A stretch of DNA of 64,000 nt from Actinomycetes bacterium (GCA_021822605.1 JAKAQL010000002.1:1-64000), one strand, 5' to 3'. Positions 13,556-24,587 are shown, numbered from the stretch's first letter. Numbers and translations: made by a program. The notes: generated by a model from the sequence alone, not told the origin.

Positions 13556-16285
13556 ATGGGTATAATCGATCGAGTTTTAAAAACTGGTGAAGGCAAGAAG
13601 GTAAAGCGGCTTGCTGACGTCGTTCCTCTGATCAATGAACTCGAGCCTGAGTTTGAGGTGTTGAGCGACGACGAGCTCAGGGCGAAGACGGACGAGTTTC
13701 GAGATCGTCTCGATGCTGGGGAGACGTTAGAGGATCTCCTGGTCGAGGCCTTTGCCACCGTCCGTGAGGCGGCGAAGCGTGCCATCGGTCAACGTCACTA
13801 CGATGTCCAACTCATGGGAGGTATGGCTCTTCATTTTGGATGGATCGCTGAGATGAAGACCGGTGAAGGAAAGACGCTCGTCTCGACGCTGCCGGTGTAT
13901 CTGAACGCGCTTACCGGTCGGGGCGTTCACGTGGTCACGGTGAACGAGTATCTCGCCGCTCGCGACTCGGTATGGATGACCCAGATCTATGATCGGCTCG
14001 GAATCAGCGTAGGGCGGGTAACCGCAGACATCAGTGATCCCAAGCTCAAAGCAGAGGCGTATGCGCGAGATGTGACCTATGGAACCAACACCGAACTCGG
14101 TTTTGATTACCTCCGCGATAATATGGCTACCACCCTCGAAGATATGGTGCAGCGCGGGCACGCCTATGCCATCGTCGATGAGGTCGACTCTATTTTGGTC
14201 GACGAGGCTCGTACGCCGTTGATCATCTCTGGCCCGTCGGCTCAGTCGCCAGAGCTGTACTACAAGTTTGCAGGCGTGGCGCGTACCCTGAAGGCGGGAG
14301 TCGACTACGAGGTCGATGAGGAGAAAAAGATCGTCATGACCACCGAGGAAGGGATTGCCAAGGTGGAGAAGGCGCTCGGTATTGAGAACCTCTACGACAT
14401 CTCCGCGATGACCTATCTACATCAGTTGAATCAGGCGCTGCGCGCGAAGGACCTCTATAAGCGTGACAAGGATTACATTGTCGACAAAGGTGAGGTCAAG
14501 ATCGTCGACGAGTTCACTGGAAGAATTCTTGAGGGACGTCGTTGGTCGGATGGCCTCCATCAGGCGGTGGAGGCAAAGGAGCGGGTCCGGATCCAGGAGG
14601 AGAACCATACCTGGGCGACGGTCACCCTCCAAAACTACTTCCGTCTCTATGAGAAACTCGCAGGCATGACGGGTACCGCGGAGACGGAGGCGGCTGAGTT
14701 CGCTTCGACCTACCATTTGACCGTTGTACCTATTCCCACCAACAAGCCGGTGGTTCGCACCGACCATGGTGATCTCATCTTTAAGACTGAGGAGGCGAAG
14801 TTCAACGCCGTCGTCGACGATATCGAGGCCCGATTCGAACGAGGACAGCCCGTGCTAGTAGGCACCATCTCGGTGGCCAAGTCCGAGCTCCTCTCCAAAC
14901 TGCTCGGTGCTCGATCCATCCCGCACGCTGTACTCAACGCGAAACAGCATGCGCTCGAGGCCGAGGTGGTATCACAGGCGGGTCGGCTGCATGGTGTGAC
15001 CGTGGCGACCAACATGGCTGGTCGTGGTGTCGACATCCTTCTTGGAGGGAATCCGGATCGGCTTGCTCTCTCTGAACTCCTCAACAATGGGGTTGATCCA
15101 GAGAGTGAAGAGGGTCAGCAGCACTTTGCCGAGGCGCGTGAGAAGTATCTTCAGGTGTGCGCTGAGGAGGCCGAGCAGGTCCGGCAACTTGGCGGGCTTT
15201 ACGTGATCGCATCGGAGCGACACGAGTCACGACGTATCGACAATCAGCTTCGAGGTCGTGCTGGTCGTCAGGGAGATCCTGGGGAGAGTCGGTTCTATCT
15301 CTCCCTTGAGGATGAGCTGATGCGGCTTTTCGCCGGAGGTGGTGTCGTTAACTGGGTGATGAGCAAGGCCTTCCCGGAGGATCAGCCGATCGAGGCCAAG
15401 ACGGTCTCACGTGCTATCGAACGCGCTCAGGCAGCGGTCGAGGCGAAGAACGCTGACATTCGCAAGGATGTGCTCAAGTACGACAAGGTCCTTGACGAGC
15501 AGCGCAAGGTTATCTACGAACGCCGTCGAGAGATCATCGCTGGTGAAGATCTCGCTGAATTCACCGTCGCATCCCTTGCGAGAGTGATCGACCGGCTCGT
15601 GGAGACCTATCTCCCAACCGACTACGAGGATAACTGGAATCTCGATGAGCTGCTTGAACAGGTAGCGCTGTACTGGCCGACCGCCTTTGTCGCGGAAGAC
15701 CTCCATCAGGCGACGACAAAATCGCAAGTATCTGCCTCACTCCACGCTGAGGCACTCGAGTACTACCAGACGAAATCCGCAAGCCTCCCGGTGGGCCCGG
15801 AGGAGGAACCGGGGGCGCCAGCCCGCGAGATCGAACGACAAGTACTCCTATCGGTGGTCGATCAGCATTGGCGTGAGCACCTCATCGATATGGATTATCT
15901 GCGAGACGGGATCAACCTTCGTGCGATGGGGCAGCAGGACCCTCTAGTTGCATGGCAACAGGAGGGTTATGACATGTTCCAAGAGTTGATGAAGCGGATC
16001 GAGGACGATTACATTCGTTACGTGCTCCAGGTCCAAGTCGTTGGCCCGGAGACACGAGGTGTTGACCTTGCTCAGGCGTCCTATTATGGGGCGACTGATC
16101 CCGGTGACGTGAACCTCTTGGAGTCGTTCCAGGCCGCACAGAGCGCGGTGGCGGTGGCGGAGCGACCCATCGAAGAGGTAGAGGTGAACGCAACGCTCGT
16201 CAAGTCTGACGAGGAGCGAATTGGTCGCAATGATCCCTGTTACTGCGGCAGTGGACTTAAATACAAGCACTGCCACGGCAAGTGA
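13556..16285 (+). CDS. secA: Preprotein translocase subunit SecA
   Basis: MKTGEGKTLVSTLPVYLNAL, VDEVDSILVDEARTPLIISGP, GRAGRQGDPGESRFYLSLED and C-terminal SEC-C motif RNDPCYCGSGLKYKHCHGK. Confidence 0.98.
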   Translation: MGIIDRVLKTGEGKKVKRLADVVPLINELEPEFEVLSDDELRAKTDEFRDRLDAGETLEDLLVEAFATVREAAKRAIGQRHYDVQLMGGMALHFGWIAEMKTGEGKTLVSTLPVYLNALTGRGVHVVTVNEYLAARDSVWMTQIYDRLGISVGRVTADISDPKLKAEAYARDVTYGTNTELGFDYLRDNMATTLEDMVQRGHAYAIVDEVDSILVDEARTPLIISGPSAQSPELYYKFAGVARTLKAGVDYEVDEEKKIVMTTEEGIAKVEKALGIENLYDISAMTYLHQLNQALRAKDLYKRDKDYIVDKGEVKIVDEFTGRILEGRRWSDGLHQAVEAKERVRIQEENHTWATVTLQNYFRLYEKLAGMTGTAETEAAEFASTYHLTVVPIPTNKPVVRTDHGDLIFKTEEAKFNAVVDDIEARFERGQPVLVGTISVAKSELLSKLLGARSIPHAVLNAKQHALEAEVVSQAGRLHGVTVATNMAGRGVDILLGGNPDRLALSELLNNGVDPESEEGQQHFAEAREKYLQVCAEEAEQVRQLGGLYVIASERHESRRIDNQLRGRAGRQGDPGESRFYLSLEDELMRLFAGGGVVNWVMSKAFPEDQPIEAKTVSRAIERAQAAVEAKNADIRKDVLKYDKVLDEQRKVIYERRREIIAGEDLAEFTVASLARVIDRLVETYLPTDYEDNWNLDELLEQVALYWPTAFVAEDLHQATTKSQVSASLHAEALEYYQTKSASLPVGPEEEPGAPAREIERQVLLSVVDQHWREHLIDMDYLRDGINLRAMGQQDPLVAWQQEGYDMFQELMKRIEDDYIRYVLQVQVVGPETRGVDLAQASYYGATDPGDVNLLESFQAAQSAVAVAERPIEEVEVNATLVKSDEERIGRNDPCYCGSGLKYKHCHGK

Positions 16286-17385
16286 GTGACCTCAGTGACC
16301 GACTGGTGGCGCTTGAGGCTCGGCTTGAGGCTGCCCGTAGGTACCTAAAGATCGACGACGCTGAGGTCCAGCTCCAAGAACTCGAAGCTGAGATGGCTGC
16401 ACCCGAGTTCTGGTCCTCACCAGAGCAGGCCCAGGAGGTTTCGAGACGCTACACGCAGCTGCGCGAAGACGTTGCTCTTCTTGAGGCGATCGAGAGCCGT
16501 CTTTCTGATGCACGGATCCAGGTCGAGTTTCTGGACCAGGGTGATCTCGACTTCGCGGGTGAACTCGAGGAGAATCTCTCCTGGGTGAGCGCACGTCTCG
16601 CCAGCTTGGATATCCGAGCGCTTCTGTCGGGAGAGTTCGACGAGGGCGACGCGATTGCAGAGATTCATGCAGGTGCGGGAGGGACCGATTCCCAGGACTG
16701 GGCGGAGATGATGTTGCGTATGTACGAGCGCTATACAGGTGAGGCCGGGTTTAGCTTTGAGCTCGATGAGGTCACACCCGGCGGTGAAGCCGGCATTCTC
16801 TCTGCTACCTTTATCGTCAAGGGTAGATACGCCTATGGGCTTCTGCAGGCGGAGCGCGGGGTGCATCGCTTGGTTCGCATGTCACCTTTTGACTCACAAC
16901 ACCGACGACATACCAGCTTTGCCTCCTTCGAGGTGACACCGCTCATGGATGAATCCTTTGAGGTAGCGATCGATGACAAGGATTTACGCATCGATACCTA
17001 CCGTTCCTCAGGGGCGGGTGGACAGCATGTGAACGTCACCGACTCGGCGGTGCGCATCACCCATTTGCCGACCGGTATCGTCGTTTCGTGTCAGAACGAA
17101 CGATCGCAGTTGCAGAATAAGGCAAGGGCGATGCAGATTCTTGTCTCAAAGCTTGAACAACGACACCGGGAGGAGTTCCGCGCACAGATGAGTGCCATTG
17201 GTGGTCCTCAATCCGAGGTGAGTTGGTCGAACCAGATTCGTTCCTATGTCCTTGCGCCGTACCAATTAGTCAAGGATCACCGATCTGGTTACGAAGATCA
17301 TAATGTGGCCGAGGTTCTCGATGGACGGATTGGCCCATTTATACAGGCGTTTCTCGAATGGCGCCGATCGAATGACGGTGATTGA
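16282..17385 (+). CDS. prfB: Peptide chain release factor 2
   Basis: GTG start overlapping the secA stop; GGQ motif (SSGAGGQHVNVTDSAVR) and SPF tripeptide (RMSPFDSQHRRHTSF). Confidence 0.97.
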   Translation: MSDLSDRLVALEARLEAARRYLKIDDAEVQLQELEAEMAAPEFWSSPEQAQEVSRRYTQLREDVALLEAIESRLSDARIQVEFLDQGDLDFAGELEENLSWVSARLASLDIRALLSGEFDEGDAIAEIHAGAGGTDSQDWAEMMLRMYERYTGEAGFSFELDEVTPGGEAGILSATFIVKGRYAYGLLQAERGVHRLVRMSPFDSQHRRHTSFASFEVTPLMDESFEVAIDDKDLRIDTYRSSGAGGQHVNVTDSAVRITHLPTGIVVSCQNERSQLQNKARAMQILVSKLEQRHREEFRAQMSAIGGPQSEVSWSNQIRSYVLAPYQLVKDHRSGYEDHNVAEVLDGRIGPFIQAFLEWRRSNDGD

Positions 17386-17481
17386 GACTCAGATCAGTCA
17401 TTCGGGTGTTAGGATATGTCCAGACGGTCGAGCCCTCTGCGCTTCGGTGTGTGGATCTGTTCGATGCAAAGGAGTTCTTGA

Positions 17482-18168
17482 GTGATCAAGTTTGAAAATG
17501 TCTCCAAATCTTATTCCAAGGGTAGCCCCGCCGTGCGGGATATCTCCTTCGAAATCGATCGTGGAGAGTTCGTCTTCCTCATCGGGTCATCTGGCTCAGG
17601 TAAAACGACGCTGATCAGGTTGATGATCCGCGAGGAGAAGCCAGATGATGGCACGATTTGGGTAGCTGGGAAGAATCTGGTGACCATGCCAAACTGGAAG
17701 GTGCCTCACTTCCGCCGCAACGTTGGCGTGATTTTCCAGGATTTTCGCCTGCTTCCCAACAAGACGGTAGCGCAAAATGTGGCCTTTGCCCTACAGGTCA
17801 TTGGTAAGCCAAACCGATTTATCGCGACGCAGGTGCCGCAAATCCTTCGCCTCGTAGGCCTAGAGGATAAGATGGAGCGGTTCCCACACCAGCTCTCCGG
17901 CGGCGAACAGCAACGGGTGGCAATCGCTCGAGCCTTCGTCAATCGGCCACTGATTCTCCTCGCTGACGAGCCGACTGGCAATTTGGACCCCGATACCAGT
18001 TGGGGTGTGATGAACCTCCTTGAGCGGATCAACCGTACCGGCACTGCCGTGGTGATGGCCACCCACGATGTTGGTATCGTCGACTCTATGCGGCGGCGTG
18101 TGATCGAGATCGACTACGGTCATCTCAGCCGAGATCAGGTTCGTGGCGTCTATGGGTTGGGTGTGTAG
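17482..18168 (+). CDS. ftsE: Cell division ATP-binding protein FtsE
   Basis: Walker A GSSGSGKTTLIRL, signature LSGGEQQRVAIARA, Walker B LLADEPTGNLDP; followed by ftsX. Confidence 0.96.
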   Translation: MIKFENVSKSYSKGSPAVRDISFEIDRGEFVFLIGSSGSGKTTLIRLMIREEKPDDGTIWVAGKNLVTMPNWKVPHFRRNVGVIFQDFRLLPNKTVAQNVAFALQVIGKPNRFIATQVPQILRLVGLEDKMERFPHQLSGGEQQRVAIARAFVNRPLILLADEPTGNLDPDTSWGVMNLLERINRTGTAVVMATHDVGIVDSMRRRVIEIDYGHLSRDQVRGVYGLGV

Positions 18169-18174
18169 CAGGCG

Positions 18175-19056
18175 ATGTCGATCAAGTACTTCGCCGCTGA
18201 GACCGGCACAAACCTGTGGCGTAATCGGCTTATGTCGCTTGCGGCCATTTTTACCGTGGCTATCTCACTTTCGCTGGTGGGTTCTGCTCTGTTGATCAAA
18301 CAGGGAGTATCGACGGCGACGGCCGAATGGAAGGGCAACGTGCAGCTGCTGGTCTTCCTACAGCCGAAAATCTCGCCAACCGAGTTCACCGCGGTGGAGG
18401 ATCAACTCCATCAACTCCCCGCAGTAAAGAGCTTCTCCTATGTTCCGCGGGCGCAGGCATATGCTGATTTTCGTCGACTTTTGGCCAATCAGCCCGACTT
18501 AGTCAACGCGGTACCGGAGTCTGCCGTTCCCACCTTCCTACGTGTCTCATTGGTAAATCCAGCCGAGACAAGAGCGGTGGCGGCCATCTTTCAGGGGCAA
18601 CCAGGTGTTGATACCGTCAACGACAATTTCTCGGCCATCAACACTATCACGACGGTCTCGAATGTGGCGCAGACGGTGATCCTCGCTGTTGCGATCATCC
18701 TGCTCGTGTCGGCTGCGGTACTGATTTTGAATGTTATCAGGGTGGCGATCTTCTCACGGCGAAGAGAGGTGGCGGTCATGCGATTGGTGGGCGCGACGAA
18801 CTCCTTCATACAGATTCCCTTCATGCTCGAGGGGCTCGTACAGGGCTTGATCGGGGCGCTCGTCGCAACTGGCGTGGTGATCCTTGTGAAATCGCTCATC
18901 GGCTACGCGATATCCCATTTTCACATGCATCTCCTTGAGGGGTTCGTGCTGACGAGTCACAACTTGATTGAGACGATCGCTGTGATCGTCGTAGCCGGGG
19001 TCGTGGTGGGAACACTTGGTTCCACCATCGCGGTGCGTCGTTTCCTGGCTGCCTGA
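18175..19056 (+). CDS. ftsX: Cell division permease FtsX
   Basis: Adjacent to ftsE; four predicted TMs; EVAVMRLVGATNSFIQIPFMLEGLVQGLIGA. Confidence 0.95.
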   Translation: MSIKYFAAETGTNLWRNRLMSLAAIFTVAISLSLVGSALLIKQGVSTATAEWKGNVQLLVFLQPKISPTEFTAVEDQLHQLPAVKSFSYVPRAQAYADFRRLLANQPDLVNAVPESAVPTFLRVSLVNPAETRAVAAIFQGQPGVDTVNDNFSAINTITTVSNVAQTVILAVAIILLVSAAVLILNVIRVAIFSRRREVAVMRLVGATNSFIQIPFMLEGLVQGLIGALVATGVVILVKSLIGYAISHFHMHLLEGFVLTSHNLIETIAVIVVAGVVVGTLGSTIAVRRFLAA

Positions 19057-19542
19057 TAGCACGCCGTTCTTGGGAGGCCGTCGTGGCACCGCAACCCCTT
19101 GTGATGGCGCCCAAACCTGTGTCGGACCGTGATCTTGATCGCTCTCTGTTGTGGGCGTGTTCTGTTTCGCTCTACGTGTGTTGTCGCCGCGCCACCAGGA
19201 CCCAGGGGATCGTGACCTGGTAGCCGCCGGTCGCGGTAGATCGACCTCTGTGGGCTCTCCTGCGGAAAATGGGAGGTTGGTGCCCTTGCCCGCCGTGTTG
19301 AGCCCTCCAGGTGCCGGCACTGGTACCCTCTTGGCCGATGGGTGTTGTGTGGGGGAGCTGGTGAAGTGCACCCAAGCCCCAAGCACCCTCGCGATCGGTC
19401 CGAGGATGATACTCCATCTTCCTGTGGTCGCTTCACCTTCCTGTGCCCGCTTCAGGTACTCAGGCTTCTCGGATCACGGTGAGGCATAGTTGGCCGCCAC
19501 TGACGTGAGTATCTTGACTTGAGTACGCCGAGGTGAATACAG

Positions 19543-19574
19543 GAATGGGACCACCTTGTCAGGTAGTCCCATTC
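19543..19574 (-). terminator. Hairpin just downstream of tmRNA (14-bp stem, 4-nt loop, no U-tract)
   Basis: GAATGGGACCACCT-TGTC-AGGTAGTCCCATTC; arms complementary except one position that could form G-U. Confidence 0.6.
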
Positions 19575-19607
19575 GATCCGCTCCGATATTGCTATCGGAC
19601 TTGTGCC

Positions 19608-19954
<347 letters not shown>

Positions 19955-20004
19955 TTTCGGTTACCCATCTTAGTCGGTTAGACGGGGAGAGGCGAATACG
20001 GCAA

Positions 20005-20505
20005 TTATCGATACTCTGCGTGGAGTCGCCTCATCTCCATAGCTGCATCACGCTCCTGGAGGACATGGCGTTTGTCATAGGTGGTTCGTCCACGGGCGAG
20101 GGCGAGTTCAACCTTGGCGAGTCCATTTTTGAAGTAGACCGATAACGGAATCAGTGCCAGGCGATCCTGTTCGAGTTTGCCGGTGAGGCGGTCGATCTCA
20201 AAGCGATGGAGCAGGAGGCGGCGGGTGCGCTCTGGACTGAAGGCGCCAAAACCAGTTGCTTGGGCATAGCTGGCGATGTTCATCTTAAGGAGAAGCACCT
20301 CGCCACCCTCAATGCGAGCGTAGGAGTCGCGTAGCTGCACACGGCCTGCACGAAGGGACTTGACCTCTCCGCCAACCAGTTCGATTCCTGCCTCAAAAGA
20401 CTCCAGAATCTCGTAGTCATGACGGGCACGACGGTTTTGGGCCACGACTCGGTTGCCAAAGCTGGCAGCATCCGGTGTCTTCTTTTTTTTGGTACTTCGA
20501 GGCAT
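20005..20505 (-). CDS. smpB: SsrA-binding protein SmpB
   Basis: ESFEAGIELVGGEVKSLRAGRVQLRDSYARIEGGEVLLLKMNIASY and ARGRTTYDKRHVLQERDAAMEMRR. Confidence 0.98.
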   Translation of the reverse strand: MPRSTKKKKTPDAASFGNRVVAQNRRARHDYEILESFEAGIELVGGEVKSLRAGRVQLRDSYARIEGGEVLLLKMNIASYAQATGFGAFSPERTRRLLLHRFEIDRLTGKLEQDRLALIPLSVYFKNGLAKVELALARGRTTYDKRHVLQERDAAMEMRRLHAEYR

Positions 20506-20556
20506 TATCAGTCACAATCTAAGGGCGGGCGGGTTTCGGTGGGTACGCTGGTCACG

Positions 20557-20979
20557 ATGGTGGAGATGCAGACCCTAACCCGAGACATCATCCTAGCGCA
20601 TTGCACCCAGGAGTACCCGCTCGAGGCGTGCGGACTGCTGATTGGCGATGAACGTGGAGTGCAACAGGTGTTTCCAGCGCGCAATGAAGCACGCTCTGCT
20701 CGAGTCTTTGTGGCAGATCCCCATGATGTTCTCCTCGCCCGCGAGTCGGCTACTGCCCAGGGGTTAAAGGTTGTCGGCGTCTATCACTCGCACACCAACT
20801 CTGAGGCCTACCCGTCCCCAACGGACGTGGCACAAGCTCCTGACCCATCGTGGTACTACGTGGTGGTCTCCTTGGCGCGCCCACTGGCAGAGTTACGGTG
20901 CTTCGCGATCAAAGAGGGGCAGGTCAAGGAACTTCGAATTGGAGAGCCAGTCACGTCGCCGTCTGGTCCCGAATCGTGA
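20557..20979 (+). CDS. Mov34/MPN/PAD-1 (JAMM) family metalloprotease
   Basis: EYPLEACGLLIGD and JAMM motif GVYHSHTNSEAYPSPTD. Confidence 0.88.
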   Translation: MVEMQTLTRDIILAHCTQEYPLEACGLLIGDERGVQQVFPARNEARSARVFVADPHDVLLARESATAQGLKVVGVYHSHTNSEAYPSPTDVAQAPDPSWYYVVVSLARPLAELRCFAIKEGQVKELRIGEPVTSPSGPES

Positions 20980-22151
20980 CGGTGCCATGGCTCGCCCGTG
21001 AGCTAGTCATTGAGGCAGCTGATAGCCTTGATGAGCCGACTGCCGACTACTTTTTTGGCGCTGCCGATCGGCAACATCTGATGAGGCAGAACTATCGAGC
21101 CTGGCAGCGGTTTGCACTTGCGCCGACCTACCTGGAGCGGCCCGTTGCAGTCGATGACGCCATTAGTTTCCGAGGTCGCACACTTATGTCGCCGCTGGTG
21201 GTGGCACCAGTCGCCTTTCAATCGTTGCTCAATCCAGCTGGTGAGCCTGGACTAGCCTTTGCGGCCGGGGTGGCGGGCTTTGGCTATACCATCTCCACTC
21301 GCTCAAGCCGGAAGCTTGAGGCGATTGCGGAGGCCTTCAACCTTGGCCAGCGTATCGAGGGCCATGAGATCGAGGGACTTCGGCCCGAGTATCAGGAGCT
21401 GTTGCGTGGCTTGGAGGACCATCGGCGCGGTGAACTCTGGCTTCAGGTCTATCAGACACAGAATCCCGCTTTTGTCCGTCAACTCCTCGCGACCGGTGCG
21501 CGGGTGGGGGTGAGGGCGGCTGCCTTAACCATCGACACTCCCTATTTAGGGGCGCGTTACCGCGACCAGGTGCATGAGTTCTCACCCATGCGACGATTGC
21601 AAGAGCTACTCGCCTCCGAGGACCGAGATGGCCCTGCCTTCGGGGCTGGCTTTGGCCCTGATGCGATCGATCAAGTCCACGATCTCGATCTCCCTGCTTT
21701 TTTCAAAGGATGTCTTGAGCATGGATTTGATCCCATGTTAAAGGGGGTCCTCTCACTTGGCGACCTCGACTCGATCGAGGGATTCCATCATGTGCCAGTG
21801 GTGACCCCTTGGGTATCCAATCACGGCGGGCGACAGAGCGATCTTCTCCCAACGACCGCCGAGGCGCTCGCCTTGTTCGCCGAGGAACGTCCTGAGGAAG
21901 AGTTTGTGGTCGACGGCGGCATCGCTCACCCGACGGATGCCCTCTGCGCGCTGGCGTTGGGGGCGCGAGTGGTTGCGCTCGGCCGTGTCGTGATGGCCGC
22001 CTACGCAGTTGGAGGCGTACTCGGAGCAATCGAGTACTTGCTTGAATTTCGGAGCCAACTTCGCCAGCAATTGGGCATTCTGGGCTATAGGGGGCTCGGA
22101 TCGATTCCTCGGGCTTTTGTGCTGCCCAGACGCTTGGATGGGTGTGACTGA
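20976..22151 (+). CDS. FMN-dependent alpha-hydroxy-acid oxidizing protein (lactate/glycolate oxidase family)
   Basis: SPLVVAPVAFQSLLNPAGEPGLAFAAG, ALTIDTPYLGARYRD, VSNHGGRQSD and VDGGIAHPTDALCALALGARVVALGR; GTG start overlapping the upstream stop. Confidence 0.9.
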   Translation: MTVPWLARELVIEAADSLDEPTADYFFGAADRQHLMRQNYRAWQRFALAPTYLERPVAVDDAISFRGRTLMSPLVVAPVAFQSLLNPAGEPGLAFAAGVAGFGYTISTRSSRKLEAIAEAFNLGQRIEGHEIEGLRPEYQELLRGLEDHRRGELWLQVYQTQNPAFVRQLLATGARVGVRAAALTIDTPYLGARYRDQVHEFSPMRRLQELLASEDRDGPAFGAGFGPDAIDQVHDLDLPAFFKGCLEHGFDPMLKGVLSLGDLDSIEGFHHVPVVTPWVSNHGGRQSDLLPTTAEALALFAEERPEEEFVVDGGIAHPTDALCALALGARVVALGRVVMAAYAVGGVLGAIEYLLEFRSQLRQQLGILGYRGLGSIPRAFVLPRRLDGCD

Positions 22152-23130
22152 CGTGCGTGACCGACCCGAGGTGAGCCAAGCCCAAACTGAGAACCAAGAC
22201 GAGCTGCTCCTTGAGACAAGGGAGGTCATCGCTGTTTTTGACTCAGGTTTTGGTGGACTGAATATTCTCGGGGCACTCCGTGATCTGCTGCCTGGTGAGC
22301 ATTTTGTCTATCTAGGGGATTCGCAACGCTCTCCGTACGGAGATCGTGAACCCACTGAAGTTCTTCGGTTTTCGCTGGAGATTTTTTCCTACCTCCGGAG
22401 TCACTATCGAGTCAAGTTGGTGGTCGTCGCGTGCAACACTGCGTCGGCGATTGCGCTTGAGACCCTCAAAGCCATGAGCGATGTGCCAGTCGTGGGCGTC
22501 ATCGACGCTGCGGTTCGAGCTATCGGGCAAGCGACACAAAACTCTCGCGTCGGAGTCGTTGGGACCACAGCGACCATCGCCTCTGGGGTCTATCAGCGAC
22601 GTTTAGCGCATGAGTCGGTCACGGCGATCGCCTGCCCTGGACTTGTCGACTACGTCGAGGCAGGTGCCATCGACGATCCCGCTCTCGTTGACCTTATGGG
22701 AACACTGCTAAGGCCGCTCAAGAGAGCCGGGGTAGATACGTTGCTGCTGGCCTGTACGCACTACCCGTATCTTGGCGCTCAATTTCGGGCGGTGCTTGGT
22801 GATGGGGTCATGCTGATCTCGAGCGGCGAAGAGATGGCCTTTGAGGTTCGGGAGTTGCTGACACAGAGCGGTCAGGCTGCGAGTCGGCGAGCGGTGGCGG
22901 AGCCGGTGACGTTTTTATGTACGGGATCGGTCATCGATTTCCAGGAGGTTGGGCGACGGCTCTTTGACGGCGCTCTCGACTCGGTAACCCATGTCAAGGT
23001 GGATTCGATGCGGGAGCACGCCGAGATCGCATCGACACGGGTGCTCGATAGCAATGGGCAAGAGTATGCAGACCGGGGTCGTCGACGATCTGAGGATGAA
23101 AGGAAGTGCACAAGTGGCCAAGCGTCATGA
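22138..23130 (+). CDS. murI: Glutamate racemase
   Basis: IAVFDSGFGGLNILGALRDLLP, VVACNTASAIAL and LLACTHYPYLGAQF. Confidence 0.95.
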   Translation: MGVTDVRDRPEVSQAQTENQDELLLETREVIAVFDSGFGGLNILGALRDLLPGEHFVYLGDSQRSPYGDREPTEVLRFSLEIFSYLRSHYRVKLVVVACNTASAIALETLKAMSDVPVVGVIDAAVRAIGQATQNSRVGVVGTTATIASGVYQRRLAHESVTAIACPGLVDYVEAGAIDDPALVDLMGTLLRPLKRAGVDTLLLACTHYPYLGAQFRAVLGDGVMLISSGEEMAFEVRELLTQSGQAASRRAVAEPVTFLCTGSVIDFQEVGRRLFDGALDSVTHVKVDSMREHAEIASTRVLDSNGQEYADRGRRRSEDERKCTSGQAS

Positions 23131-23848
23131 TCAACGAGATCCATCTGAGCTTCGCGAGGTAGCTATCACGTTGGACTACACGGAGATGGCGCTTGCGTCG
23201 TGTCTCATCGAGGTGGGCAAAACCAAGGTGATCTGTAGTGTCTCTGCAGAGGATCGGGTGCCTCCCTGGCTCCGTGGCAAGGGCTCCGGATGGCTCACGG
23301 CGGAGTATGCGATGTTGCCTTCAGCGACGCGTGAGCGCACGGCGCGGGAGGCCGTACGTGGGAAGCAGGGCGGGAGGACCGTTGAGATCCAGCGGCTCAT
23401 CGGGCGTTCGTTGCGGTCCTCAATCGACCTGCGTCGGTTGGGTGAGATCGAGCTCATCGTCGACTGTGATGTGATCCAAGCCGATGGCGGTACCCGCACC
23501 GCATCGATCACCGGTGCATCCTTAGCCCTTCGGCTGGCGCTCAAGCGCCTGGAGAGAGCGGAACGGGTGCGGGCAGGAGTTCTCATGAGTGCACTTGGTG
23601 CGATCTCTGTTGGCATCGTGGACGGTCAACCCGTGTTGGATCTCGATTACCGAGAGGACTCCTCCGCGGAGGTCGACATGAATGTGGTGATGAACCGTGA
23701 GGGTGAGTATGTCGAGATTCAAGGAACCGCGGAGGGCGCGCCGTTTACGAAATCACACCTGGTTGATCTGCTCAAGCTCGCCGAGTTCGGCATCAAGGAG
23801 CTGATCACGCGTGGTGATGAGGCACTCGCTGCCCATGGTGAGCTCTGA
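23096..23848 (+). CDS. rph: Ribonuclease PH
   Basis: GWLTAEYAMLPSATRERTAREAVRGKQGGRTVEIQRLIGRSLR and DCDVIQADGGTRTASITGA. Confidence 0.96.
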   Translation: MKGSAQVAKRHDQRDPSELREVAITLDYTEMALASCLIEVGKTKVICSVSAEDRVPPWLRGKGSGWLTAEYAMLPSATRERTAREAVRGKQGGRTVEIQRLIGRSLRSSIDLRRLGEIELIVDCDVIQADGGTRTASITGASLALRLALKRLERAERVRAGVLMSALGAISVGIVDGQPVLDLDYREDSSAEVDMNVVMNREGEYVEIQGTAEGAPFTKSHLVDLLKLAEFGIKELITRGDEALAAHGEL

Positions 23849-23857
23849 GGAGGAGCC

Positions 23858-24448
23858 ATGAGCGTCATCGAGCTTGGATTGGTGACCAGCAACTCCGACA
23901 AGTTGGCTGAGATCGCCAGCCTGTTGCCAAAAGGGTATGAGATCGTGCGCCTCGATGTCGGCGAGGTCGAGGAGACGGGTTCGACCTTTGAGGAGAATGC
24001 CGCACTCAAGGCGATCGCTGGGCTGAGAGACTGTGCCATTGCGCTCGGCGAAGACTCTGGGCTAGAGGTCGAGGCGTTGGGCGGTGCTCCTGGTGTCTAT
24101 TCGAAGCGCTATGGGAACTCTGACCCTGCGCGGATTGAGCGACTCCTCGGCCAATTGCAGGGGGTCGAGCCCCGACAGGCACGATTTGTGACGGTGATTG
24201 CGTTAGCGCGTCGAGGAGGGGTGACGGAGCTGTTTCGTGGAGAGGTCCAGGGAACGATCTCATCGGCACCATGCGGCCGGAATGGCTTTGGATACGATCC
24301 CGTCTTTGTCCCCGACGAGGGTGATGGTCGGTCCTTTGCACAGATGACACGACAGGAGAAAGGGCACATCTCCCACCGAGGCCGTGCTCTGGCCGCCCTG
24401 GTGCAACGACTACGAAGCGCCTCTGACCTCGGTAGTGAGAATGGCTAG
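23858..24448 (+). CDS. rdgB: RdgB/HAM1 non-canonical purine NTP pyrophosphatase
   Basis: LGLVTSNSDKLAEIASLL, EDSGLEVEALGGAPGVYSKRY, GRNGFGYDPVFVP and KGHISHRGRAL. Confidence 0.95.
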   Translation: MSVIELGLVTSNSDKLAEIASLLPKGYEIVRLDVGEVEETGSTFEENAALKAIAGLRDCAIALGEDSGLEVEALGGAPGVYSKRYGNSDPARIERLLGQLQGVEPRQARFVTVIALARRGGVTELFRGEVQGTISSAPCGRNGFGYDPVFVPDEGDGRSFAQMTRQEKGHISHRGRALAALVQRLRSASDLGSENG

Positions 24449-24502
24449 TCGAGGTACGGGCCGGTCTCGATGTCGCGATCAGAGACGGAGTGCCAGCTGT
24501 CT

Positions 24503-24587
24503 TGGTGCGGGCGGGGAGACTCGAACTCCCACGTCTCTCGACACAAGGACCTAAACCTTGCGCGTCTGCCAATTTCGCCACGCCCGC
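24503..24587 (-). tRNA. tRNA-Leu (anticodon UAG), 3' CCA encoded
   Basis: Reverse complement GCGGGCGTGGCGAAATTGGCAGACGCGCAAGGTTTAGGTCCTTGTGTC...GTTCGAGTCTCCCCGCCCGCACCA; anticodon stem CAAGG/CCTTG, loop TTTAGGT; long variable arm. Confidence 0.95.

Noticed and set aside
16282-16400. Programmed frameshift in prfB
   Set aside because: The ORF is continuous from the GTG at 16282 with RF2 motifs; no in-frame TGA or frameshift site is needed.
18754-19489. ORFs between ftsX and tmRNA (both strands)
   Set aside because: Basic, low-complexity translations overlapping ftsX on the antisense strand; no domain recognised.
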